From Sediminicola sp035798135 (GTDB lineage: Bacteria; Bacteroidota; Bacteroidia; Flavobacteriales; Flavobacteriaceae), in NCBI GenBank assembly GCA_035798135.1, contig JAPFBR010000006.1, positions 124,001 to 188,000 on the forward strand: a stretch of DNA of 64,000 nucleotides, in the 5' to 3' direction. Below are positions 44,872 through 52,066 of this stretch, piece by piece (position 1 is the first letter of the stretch; every line of letters starts with the position of its first letter). The position numbers and the translations under genes are program-made. The notes beneath the pieces were generated by a model. The model was not told where the DNA came from. It was given only the letters and a program-made list of their open reading frames with translations, and did no database searches.

Positions 44872-45519
44872 TTAAGGTGCCAAACGCTCTATTTTCCAAT
44901 TGTAATCTTCTTGCAAGGAGTATCTCACCCTATCATGTAATCTATTGGGCCTACCTTGCCAAAATTCTATGGACACTGGTTTCACCATGTATCCACCCCA
45001 GAAATAAGGTCTTTTTAATTCTTTTCCCTGAAATTCCTTTTCTAGTGCTTTCAACTTTTCCTCCAGTACCTTTCTGGAAGGTATCACACTACTTTGGTCA
45101 GAAACAATGGCCCCTAATTTACTTCCTTCCGGCCTTGATTCGAAATATCCATCGGATAAGTTTTCAGCCAACTTTTCGGCTTTTCCCTTAATGATGATCT
45201 GACGTTCCATATTGGGCCAAAAAAACGAAAGGCATACATTGGGATTATGGGCTATTGCCTTTCCCTTCTCGCTTGTATAGTTGGTATAGAAAATAAATCC
45301 CTCGAAGGTATATTTTTTAAGAAGCACTACCCTGCTTTTTGGAAAACCATCCAATCCAATAGTTGAAATGGTCATGGCATTGGGCTCATCATTGCCATCA
45401 GAGGCCTCTACCTCATAAAACCACTTTTGAAATAATTCTATGGGATTGTCCGAAATAGCATTCTCTTCCAAGGCACTCTTTTCGTAACTCTTTCTATAAT
45501 TGCCTAAATCTTTCTGCAT
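44872..45519 (-). CDS. pdxH: Pyridoxamine 5'-phosphate oxidase
   Basis: A 215-residue FMN enzyme that makes pyridoxal phosphate from pyridoxine or pyridoxamine phosphate. The N-terminal stretch YRKSYEKSALEE, the FMN-binding region NAMTISTIGLDGFPKSRVVL and the C-terminal FWQGRPNRLHDRVRY match the family. The gene starts the pdxH-sixA-ppk1-ppx run, with 11 bases before sixA. I see no exact -7 box upstream. The 184 bases to rnz hold no clear gene; a 25-codon frame at 45620 is listed among rejected items. Confidence 0.96.
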   Translation of the reverse strand: MQKDLGNYRKSYEKSALEENAISDNPIELFQKWFYEVEASDGNDEPNAMTISTIGLDGFPKSRVVLLKKYTFEGFIFYTNYTSEKGKAIAHNPNVCLSFFWPNMERQIIIKGKAEKLAENLSDGYFESRPEGSKLGAIVSDQSSVIPSRKVLEEKLKALEKEFQGKELKRPYFWGGYMVKPVSIEFWQGRPNRLHDRVRYSLQEDYNWKIERLAP

Positions 45520-45703
45520 TCAATATTCCATTAATTCGTTACCGGCCACATAGTAACAAAAATGGGGAAAAGAACGCAAATCACGAAAAGTCTAAACGCT
45601 TTTTATCAAAATTTTGGCTATGGGCTTTAAAAAGGACCTTGTTGCACATTTTGAGCAATTAAATTACAAATTCCTTAGAAGAACTTCATCAAAATAAACA
45701 ATG

Positions 45704-46612
45704 CTAATTGAAATCAAATGACTTTCCATCATCTGCCAATTCTACACGGTCAAAAACCTCCATTGCCTCCTCTTTAAAAAGTTCAATAGACGCATATCGT
45801 GTAGAGTAATGCCCTAAAACAAGGACACCTACATTTGCGGCTTTGGCAATGCTGGCCGCTTCTTTAGCAGTGGCATGTTTGGTTTTGGGGGCCAAATGTC
45901 GCTCTGTTTCCAAAAAGGTAGATTCGTGGTACAACACATCCACTTCCTTTATTTGTGGTACAATTTCAGGCATATATGCCGTATCGCTGCAAAATGCGTA
46001 ACTCTTGGGTTTGGGCGGGTCCAGAGTGAGGATACCATTGGGTACAACTACTCCGTCTTCCAAAACAATATCCTTTCCACTCTTAATGTTCTGATAATAA
46101 CAAGTATCTATATTGTATTTTTTCACCACTCCAATGTTAAGTTTTCGCTCCGCGGGTTTTTCCCGAAACAAAAAACCATTGGTATACACCCTATGATCTA
46201 ATGGGATGGTATCTACTGTAACTTTCCCATCCTCAAAAATAACTTCAGGCAGCTTGGTGGTAAGTTCATGAAACAGCAATGGATAATTGGTCCATGAATC
46301 CCCCAGTTTTAGTAAGAGAGTCACAGCCTCTTTTATACCTTTTGGACCGTATATATGCAATGGAGTCTTGCGGCCCAGTAAGCGAAATGTTGAGATTAGG
46401 CCCGGCAACCCAAAAAAATGATCCCCATGTAAATGGGATATAAAGATATGTTGGATTCGAGAAAATTTGATTTTTTGTTTTCTTAACTGAACTTGAGTGC
46501 CTTCCCCACAATCTATTAAAAATACATGGTTTTTAATTTCAAGTATCTGGGCAGTAGGGTTGGTGAAAGTTCTGGGCGTGGCGGCATAACAACCTAAGAT
46601 GTGTAATTTCAT
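45704..46612 (-). CDS. rnz: Ribonuclease Z
   Basis: A 302-residue metallo-beta-lactamase that trims the 3' end of tRNA precursors. The zinc motif is FISHLHGDHFFGLPGL (about residues 56-71). Further ligands sit in YAFCSDTAYMPE and VLVLGHYSTRY. The length is right for the short form (RNase Z(S)). It begins 76 bases after the small STAS-like gene. Confidence 0.96.
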   Translation of the reverse strand: MKLHILGCYAATPRTFTNPTAQILEIKNHVFLIDCGEGTQVQLRKQKIKFSRIQHIFISHLHGDHFFGLPGLISTFRLLGRKTPLHIYGPKGIKEAVTLLLKLGDSWTNYPLLFHELTTKLPEVIFEDGKVTVDTIPLDHRVYTNGFLFREKPAERKLNIGVVKKYNIDTCYYQNIKSGKDIVLEDGVVVPNGILTLDPPKPKSYAFCSDTAYMPEIVPQIKEVDVLYHESTFLETERHLAPKTKHATAKEAASIAKAANVGVLVLGHYSTRYASIELFKEEAMEVFDRVELADDGKSFDFN

Positions 46613-46688
46613 GTAAGTTTTAAGTTTAGGCGCTAGTCGAGGACTTTTTTTCCAACGACTTTTAACCTACTATTTTTTGGCTGTTTCC

Positions 46689-47030
46689 TTACTTTTCCTC
46701 CAAATCCAAATCGCGCTCAATCTCCTCCATCTCAATAACGTCCCTAGCTTCCTGTATGGTTGGCACCACAATGATATGGTCTGGAACTTCTTCGTAGGTT
46801 ACTTTATCCGTAACCAAAACGAATGATTTTTTTAATTTTCTATGGGCAATTGAAAGTTCATGAAATTCCAAAACATCGTTGGCAGTGAGTTTCGAAAAGG
46901 AGAATAAATTCACGATAATATGATCGTTCTTAATTTTGGGATATCCTGATCTCAAATTATCCAAAAATACTTTTAAGGAAGCGTTTTCCTGCAAAACAAT
47001 GGTCGTAGTATCTTCTCTATTGAAAATCAT
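46689..47030 (-). CDS. Small STAS-like protein between pyrB and rnz
   Basis: A 113-residue soluble protein with no signal peptide. The alternating strand-helix pattern (NDHIIVNLFSFSKLTANDV, then LKKSFVLVTDKVTYEEVPD and HIIVVPTIQEARDVIEME) fits a STAS-type domain and ends in an acidic tail. It lies 6 bases after pyrB and just before rnz. Database entries of this family are sometimes labelled ribonuclease Z because of the neighbour; nothing in its sequence supports nuclease activity (no HxHxDH). Its function is unknown. Confidence 0.75.
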   Translation of the reverse strand: MIFNREDTTTIVLQENASLKVFLDNLRSGYPKIKNDHIIVNLFSFSKLTANDVLEFHELSIAHRKLKKSFVLVTDKVTYEEVPDHIIVVPTIQEARDVIEMEEIERDLDLEEK

Positions 47031-47036
47031 AGGTTG

Positions 47037-47963
47037 CTATTTTATTTTTGAAGCTAATAAATATATTACTGCCATGCGAATGGCTACCCCATTTTCTACT
47101 TGATTGAGAATTATAGACTGTTTGGAGTCGGCAACATCGCTTGTTATCTCAACACCCCTATTAATGGGGCCTGGGTGCATGATCACAATTTCTTTATCAA
47201 GACCATCCAGAAGCTTTTTGTTTACCCCAAATTGTTGGGTATATTCCCTGGTGGTTGGAAAATAACTGATATCCATACGTTCGTTCTGAATGCGCAACAT
47301 ATTGGCCACATCGCACCAATTTAGTGCCTTTCTTAGGTCGGTCTCCACCGTTACCCCTAAGGATTCGATATGTTTTGGAATCAATGTTTTTGGACCACAG
47401 ACCTTTACATTTGCACCTTGTAGTTTTAGGGCAAAAATATTCGAAAGAGCTACCCTTGAATGGAGGATATCCCCTACAATGACCACGTTCTTTCCCGCCA
47501 CACTGCCCAATTTTTCCCTAATAGAATAGGAATCCAATAAGGCTTGCGTGGGATGTTCATGTGCTCCGTCACCTGCATTTACAATGGAGGCTTTTACATG
47601 TTTGGAAAGGAATATACCTGCCCCGGGGTTTGGATGGCGCATAACCACCATATCCACCTTCATGGAAAGAATATTATTTACGGTATCTATTAGTGTTTCC
47701 CCTTTATTTACTGAAGATTGGCCAGATGAAAAATTCACAACATCCGCTGACAAGCGCTTCTCCGCCAGTTCGAACGAAAGTCGGGTCCTGGTGCTGTTCT
47801 CAAAAAATATGTTGGCGATGGTAATATCTCGGAGGGACGGCACCTTTTTAATGGAACGGTTGATTACCTCTTTAAAGTGATCGGCAGTTTCAAAAATGAG
47901 CTGAATATCTTTTTCATTTAGATACTTAATCCCTAGCAAGTGCTTTACACTTAGTTCGCTCAT
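47037..47963 (-). CDS. pyrB: Aspartate carbamoyltransferase catalytic subunit
   Basis: A 308-residue enzyme that joins carbamoyl phosphate and aspartate in pyrimidine synthesis. The carbamoyl phosphate-binding motif is FENSTRTRLSFELAEKRL (about residues 53-70), followed by NAGDGAHEHPTQALLD near 134 and VIMHPGPINRGVEI near 260. Length is normal for the catalytic chain; no pyrI regulatory subunit is visible. It lies 69 bases downstream of pyrR, which probably controls it. Confidence 0.97.
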   Translation of the reverse strand: MSELSVKHLLGIKYLNEKDIQLIFETADHFKEVINRSIKKVPSLRDITIANIFFENSTRTRLSFELAEKRLSADVVNFSSGQSSVNKGETLIDTVNNILSMKVDMVVMRHPNPGAGIFLSKHVKASIVNAGDGAHEHPTQALLDSYSIREKLGSVAGKNVVIVGDILHSRVALSNIFALKLQGANVKVCGPKTLIPKHIESLGVTVETDLRKALNWCDVANMLRIQNERMDISYFPTTREYTQQFGVNKKLLDGLDKEIVIMHPGPINRGVEITSDVADSKQSIILNQVENGVAIRMAVIYLLASKIK

Positions 47964-48032
47964 ATTCTTTATTTCTATTTATTCGACTGCACCACAAAAC
48001 CTTCACTAGGCTATTACTGTGCTATCACTATA

Positions 48033-48572
48033 TTATTTATTGATTAAGTAAATGGCATCTTCCCCATCATTTTCTTTCCACATCACCTTTACTTTTTCAT
48101 CGTTTATCGCATCTACCTGTCGCCCCCTATAATTGGGTTGAATGGGCAAATGACGACTAAATCTCCTATCTATCAAGGTTAATAATTCAATCTCCAATGG
48201 CCTTCCAAAGGATTGAATAGCTGTCAAGGCCGCACGGATACTGCGCCCGGTATACAATACATCATCTATCAATACCACCTTTTTATCATCGATAAGGAAG
48301 TCCATCTTTGTTTCATTGGCCTCTAAGGGTTTGTTGCCCCTTCTAAAATCGTCTCTATAAAAAGTAATATCCAAAAATCCAAGTTCTATTTTTTTTATCC
48401 CGTACTCCTCTTTCAGAATTTTAGCCAAACGTTCTGCCAAAAAAGTGCCTCTGGGCTGAAGTCCTATGAGCACCGTATTGCTAAAATCCAAATGATTCTC
48501 TAATAGTTGGCAAGCCAATCGGTGAAGGATAATATGTATTTCTTTGGAGGAAAGTAGTACTTTTTGACTCAT
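48033..48572 (-). CDS. pyrR: Bifunctional pyr operon regulator / uracil phosphoribosyltransferase
   Basis: A protein of about 179 residues of the phosphoribosyltransferase type. The start at 48572 (MSQKVLLSSKEI) is preferred to one at 48623 because a -7 promoter box (48601-48608) falls inside the longer version. The PRPP-binding loop is VVLIDDVLYTGRSIRAAL (about residues 91-108), and the RNA-contact region includes GLQPRGTFLAERLA. In other bacteria PyrR attenuates the pyr operon by binding leader RNA; the 5' leader here is only about 20 bases, so no PyrR attenuator is visible upstream of it. Confidence 0.9.
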   Translation of the reverse strand: MSQKVLLSSKEIHIILHRLACQLLENHLDFSNTVLIGLQPRGTFLAERLAKILKEEYGIKKIELGFLDITFYRDDFRRGNKPLEANETKMDFLIDDKKVVLIDDVLYTGRSIRAALTAIQSFGRPLEIELLTLIDRRFSRHLPIQPNYRGRQVDAINDEKVKVMWKENDGEDAIYLINK

Positions 48573-48600
48573 ATGTTGGGAGACCGATTCAATTGAAAAA

Positions 48601-48608
48601 CAAAAATA
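48601..48608 (-). promoter_or_regulatory. Candidate -7 box for pyrR
   Basis: CAAAAATA on the plus strand is TATTTTTG on the minus strand, an exact TAnnTTTG box. It sits 28 bases upstream of the pyrR start. No TTTG is found at the -33 position. Confidence 0.5.
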
Positions 48609-48675
48609 GGGATTTCTCTCCAATATTCGAGCTGTAATTTAAAGAGGGTATCATCTCTTTAAAAATGCGTAAACA

Positions 48676-48707
48676 AAAAAAGCCCGGACAAATGTCCGGG
48701 CTTTTCA
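48676..48707 (-). terminator. Intrinsic terminator of rpsA
   Basis: AGCCCGGACA (48681-48690) pairs with TGTCCGGGCT (48693-48702) across a two-base loop. Read on the minus strand the stem is followed by a run of T residues. It lies 25 bases beyond the rpsA stop. Confidence 0.9.
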
Positions 48708-48726
48708 ATTATGATTAAACAGATGC

Positions 48727-50565
48727 TTACTTTTTCTTTGCAGCAGCGTCCATTTTTTCTTTCAACGCTTGTAACGCTACGTTGGCATCACCAAGGGTTG
48801 GTTTTGCTTCGTCTGCACTTGTTGCAGCTTTCTTAACTGCAGCTTTTACATTACGTTTCTCTTCTTCCCTAAAGATTGCTGTATGGCTAGCGACAACTCT
48901 TTTGAATTCTTTGTTGAACTCAATAATTTTGAAGTCTGCCTCTTCACCTTTTACAAGCTTCTTACCATCTTCTTTTTCCAAGTGACGCGTCGGTACAAAT
49001 GCAACGATGTCCTCATTAAAGTTTACGGTAGCTCCTTTGTCAACGATCTCTGCGATGGCACCTTTATGAACGGTATCCAATGCAAATTCAGTTTCGTATT
49101 TATCCCAAGGGTTAACAGTAGTCTGTTTGTGGCCCAAGCTCAATTTACGTCCTTCAACATCCAATTCCAATACTTCCACTTCCAATGTGTCACCAACGGT
49201 AACAAATTCTGATGGATGTTTGATTTTCTTAGTCCAAGAAAGATCTGAGATATAGATCAAACCGTCGATTCCTTCTTCCATTTCAACGAATACGCCGAAG
49301 TTTGTAAAGTTACGAACGATTCCTTTGTGCTTAGAAGCTGCTGGATATTTAGTAGTAATATCAGTCCATGGGTCTGGAGTCAATTGCTTGATTCCAAGGG
49401 ACATTTTTCTGTCCTCTCTATCCAAGGTCAATACTACTGCCTCTACTTCGTCTCCAACTTTAACGAAATCCTGTGCGGATCTCAAATGTGTAGACCATGA
49501 CATTTCAGAAACGTGAATAAGTCCTTCAACTCCTTCAGCTACTTCAATAAATGCACCGTAATCAGCAATAACAACTACTTTTCCTTTTACTTTATCACCA
49601 ATTTTGATCTCTTCGCTCAAAGCATCCCAAGGATGTTTCTCCAATTGTTTCAATCCTAATTGGATTCTAGATTTGTTGTCATCAAAATCCAAGATAACCA
49701 CATTCAATTTCTGGTCTAGTTCAACAACCTCGTTCGGGTGATTGATTCTACTCCAAGAAAGATCAGTGATATGGATAAGTCCATCAACACCTCCAAGGTC
49801 AATAAAGACACCGTAAGAAGTAATGTTTTTAACAACACCTTCCAATACTTGTCCTTTTTCCAATTGACCGATAATCTCTTTTTTCTGTTCTTCAATATCC
49901 GCTTCGATCAACGCTTTGTGGGATACTACTACGTTTTTGAACTCATGGTTGATTTTTACAACTTTGAACTCCATAGTTTTTCCTACGTACTGATCGTAGT
50001 CACGGATAGGCTTCACATCAATTTGAGAACCTGGCAAGAACGCTTCGATGCCGAAAACATCAACGATCATACCACCTTTAGTTCTACATTTTACAAAACC
50101 ATTAACGATTTCTTCTTTGTCATGGGCTGCATTAACTCTGTCCCAAGCCATGATTGTTCTGGCTTTTCTGTGAGATAATACCAACTGTCCACTTTTATCC
50201 TCACGGATGTCGATCAACACCTCAACTTTATCACCAACCTTAAGATCTGGGTTGTAACGAAATTCATTTAGGGAGATAACACCTTCAGATTTTGCGTTGA
50301 TGTCGATGATAGCTTCACGATCTGTAATATAAACTACAGTTCCTTGTACTACTTCCTCATCTGCAGTATCCACAAAGTTTTTAGCAACCAATGTTTCAAA
50401 TTCCTGTAATTTGGAATCGTCCACACGCTCAATACCTTGTTCGTACTTTTCCCAGTTGAAGTTCTCCAAAAATTCTTTTGGATCCTGTACCGGGGTCTCT
50501 ACTTTTGTTTCTTTAGCGTCTTGCGTAGTTTCATCTACTTGCGCTGTTGTTTTTTCTTCAGCCAT
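48727..50565 (-). CDS. rpsA: 30S ribosomal protein S1
   Basis: A 612-residue protein with six S1 RNA-binding domains at about residues 60-122, 135-205, 220-290, 307-375, 393-462 and 478-545. Clear copies of the motif are NITSYGVFIDLGGVDGLIHI, VIADYGAFIEVAEGVEGLIH and NFTNFGVFVEMEEGIDGLIY. It binds mRNA to the small subunit. The N-terminal extension is acidic, with VDETTQDAKETKVETPV, and the C-terminal tail is rich in Lys and Ala. It has a perfect promoter and an RNA leader of about 110 bases. Confidence 0.97.
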   Translation of the reverse strand: MAEEKTTAQVDETTQDAKETKVETPVQDPKEFLENFNWEKYEQGIERVDDSKLQEFETLVAKNFVDTADEEVVQGTVVYITDREAIIDINAKSEGVISLNEFRYNPDLKVGDKVEVLIDIREDKSGQLVLSHRKARTIMAWDRVNAAHDKEEIVNGFVKCRTKGGMIVDVFGIEAFLPGSQIDVKPIRDYDQYVGKTMEFKVVKINHEFKNVVVSHKALIEADIEEQKKEIIGQLEKGQVLEGVVKNITSYGVFIDLGGVDGLIHITDLSWSRINHPNEVVELDQKLNVVILDFDDNKSRIQLGLKQLEKHPWDALSEEIKIGDKVKGKVVVIADYGAFIEVAEGVEGLIHVSEMSWSTHLRSAQDFVKVGDEVEAVVLTLDREDRKMSLGIKQLTPDPWTDITTKYPAASKHKGIVRNFTNFGVFVEMEEGIDGLIYISDLSWTKKIKHPSEFVTVGDTLEVEVLELDVEGRKLSLGHKQTTVNPWDKYETEFALDTVHKGAIAEIVDKGATVNFNEDIVAFVPTRHLEKEDGKKLVKGEEADFKIIEFNKEFKRVVASHTAIFREEEKRNVKAAVKKAATSADEAKPTLGDANVALQALKEKMDAAAKKK

Positions 50566-50683
50566 TGCTGATTATTAATTTGTATTCCGCAGCCATCCAA
50601 GAGCTAAACAATTACTGCAGAAGATGTTATTTATAAATTTTCTTTATTCCCTTTTCCTCTTGATTCTCTGTAAAAAAGGTGTG

Positions 50684-50714
50684 CAAAAATACAACTAAAA
50701 AATGGTTTTACAAA
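50684..50714 (-). promoter_or_regulatory. Consensus promoter of rpsA
   Basis: On the minus strand: TTTG (50714-50711), 19 bases, then TATTTTTG (50691-50684). This matches the TTTG-N19-TAnnTTTG consensus exactly. The predicted start point near 50677 gives an RNA leader of about 110 bases before the ATG at 50565. Confidence 0.9.
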
Positions 50715-50824
50715 CTTATTTTCAGAAGGCTACCCATTGAATAAATAATTGAAGGTAATTTTTACAAAATCCCTGAAATTCCGTATCTTATTGGCTACAA
50801 TATCATTAACTTAAAATATATAAT

Positions 50825-51205
50825 ATGAGTGCTAAAGACAAATACCAAGGTGTCTTGACCCTTGGGGAAAAATTAGGTATAAAAGATGGGGACATTACCG
50901 AAGAAGGTGGCATCCTTAAAATAAAGGGAATGGCCAACACCCCTTTTGAAAAAGACCTCCTTTGGGATAAGATCAAAGAATTGGGCGGGGAAAATCCTTC
51001 TGACATAAAAGCAAATATTACCGTGGCGGATGATTCCGTTTACCATAGGCATATAGTAAAAAGTGGTGAATCTCTCAGTAAAATTGCAAAACACTATTAC
51101 GGCGACGCCATGAAATACAAGAAAATATTTGAAGCGAACACCAACGTTCTAAAAAATCCGGATATGATCCATCCCGATCAAGTCTTGGTTATCCCCAAGG
51201 CATAA
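50825..51205 (+). CDS. BON-LysM protein (Kbp/YgaU-like)
   Basis: A 126-residue protein with no signal peptide. The N-terminal half (about residues 1-70) has the alpha-beta pattern of a BON domain, with KLGIKDGDITEEGGILKIKG and KANITVADDSVY. The C-terminal half (about 76-125) is a LysM domain: YHRHIVKSGESLSKIAKHYY and PDMIHPDQVLVIPKA. This layout matches E. coli Kbp (YgaU), a potassium-binding protein that responds to osmotic stress. The similarity is by architecture. It is followed by a terminator shared with cmk. Confidence 0.85.
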   Translation: MSAKDKYQGVLTLGEKLGIKDGDITEEGGILKIKGMANTPFEKDLLWDKIKELGGENPSDIKANITVADDSVYHRHIVKSGESLSKIAKHYYGDAMKYKKIFEANTNVLKNPDMIHPDQVLVIPKA

Positions 51206-51220
51206 ATTCTATATGAAACA

Positions 51221-51250
51221 AAAAAGAGCCACTTCACAGTGGCTCTTTTT
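51221..51250. terminator. Bidirectional intrinsic terminator
   Basis: AAAAAGAGCCACT (51221-51233) and AGTGGCTCTTTTT (51238-51250) form a near perfect 13-base stem around TTCAC-like loop bases, with A- and T-runs at the ends. It serves the convergent LysM and cmk genes; the cmk stop codon lies at its right edge. Confidence 0.9.
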
Positions 51251-51941
51251 ATATTTGTTCTATTATCCGCAGGGTATGATTGTAAATGCGATCAAACTGC
51301 TCCTCCATCCCCATATCACTATTATCAAATTCAATGGCATCCTCGGCCCTTTTCAAAGGCGAGAACTCCCTATGGGAATCTACGTAATCCCTATTTTGGA
51401 TATTTTTCAATACTTCCTCATAAGTAACCTTATCACCCTTGTCCAATAATTCCTTATACCTCCTATAGGCTCTGGTTTCTGGTGATGCGGTCATGAAAAT
51501 TTTAAGCTCGGCATTGGGAAATACAACAGTACCTATATCGCGGCCATCCATCACAATTCCTTTCTCCTTGCCCATATCTTTTTGCATTTCTACCAATTTA
51601 TGGCGCACCTCCTCGATAGTGGCAACCCTGCTCACTTGGTTGGAAACTTCAATGCTTCTAATTTCCTTTTCCACATTTTCCTCATTGAGGTACATTTCGG
51701 CAAATCCAGCTTGCTCGTTAAAAACAAACTTAAGCCTCGCTTTTGGCAATGATTTTATCAAGGCATCGATATTTTCATTTTCCGCCCCTACAAATTTGTT
51801 GCGCATGGCAAATAATGTGATGGCCCTGTACATTGCGCCGGTATCCACATAAATGTAACCCAAGGCCTTTGCCAGTTGCTTGGCAAGGGTACTCTTTCCA
51901 GTTGAAGAAAAGCCGTCAATAGCTATGGTTATTTTGTGCAT
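51249..51941 (-). CDS. cmk: Cytidylate kinase
   Basis: A 230-residue kinase that phosphorylates CMP and dCMP. The Walker A sequence AIDGFSSTGKSTLAKQLA (about residues 7-24), the CMP-binding VDTGAMYRAIT (about 32-42) and MDGRDIGTVVFP (about 134-145) are characteristic. Length is normal. It is followed on the minus strand by a terminator in which its own stop codon is embedded. Its order next to lon and rpsA is not operonic, since terminators separate them. Confidence 0.97.
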   Translation of the reverse strand: MHKITIAIDGFSSTGKSTLAKQLAKALGYIYVDTGAMYRAITLFAMRNKFVGAENENIDALIKSLPKARLKFVFNEQAGFAEMYLNEENVEKEIRSIEVSNQVSRVATIEEVRHKLVEMQKDMGKEKGIVMDGRDIGTVVFPNAELKIFMTASPETRAYRRYKELLDKGDKVTYEEVLKNIQNRDYVDSHREFSPLKRAEDAIEFDNSDMGMEEQFDRIYNHTLRIIEQI

Positions 51942-51990
51942 TGGCTAAAAATACTCAGAATTCAATTATTTCTTTAACAATCTACATGAA

Positions 51991-52033
51991 AAAAGGACAA
52001 TGGTTCCAGTTTTCCTCGAACCATCATCCTTTC
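51991..52033 (-). terminator. Intrinsic terminator of lon
   Basis: On the minus strand AAAGGATGATGGTTC pairs with GAACCATTGTCCTTT, leaving only a two-base internal mismatch, and a run of T follows. The stem spans about 51992-52032 on the plus strand. Confidence 0.85.
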
Positions 52034-52066
52034 ATTTGCATTTAACTTCGAATAGCCATTTTCTTT

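Noticed and set aside
45620..45697. A 25-codon frame starting MGFKKDLVAHFEQLNYKF between pdxH and rnz
   Set aside because: It looks partly protein-like but is too short, has no promoter or neighbour link, and I recognise no family.
48573..48623. 17-residue N-terminal extension of PyrR
   Set aside because: It contains a promoter -7 box and does not match PyrR proteins.
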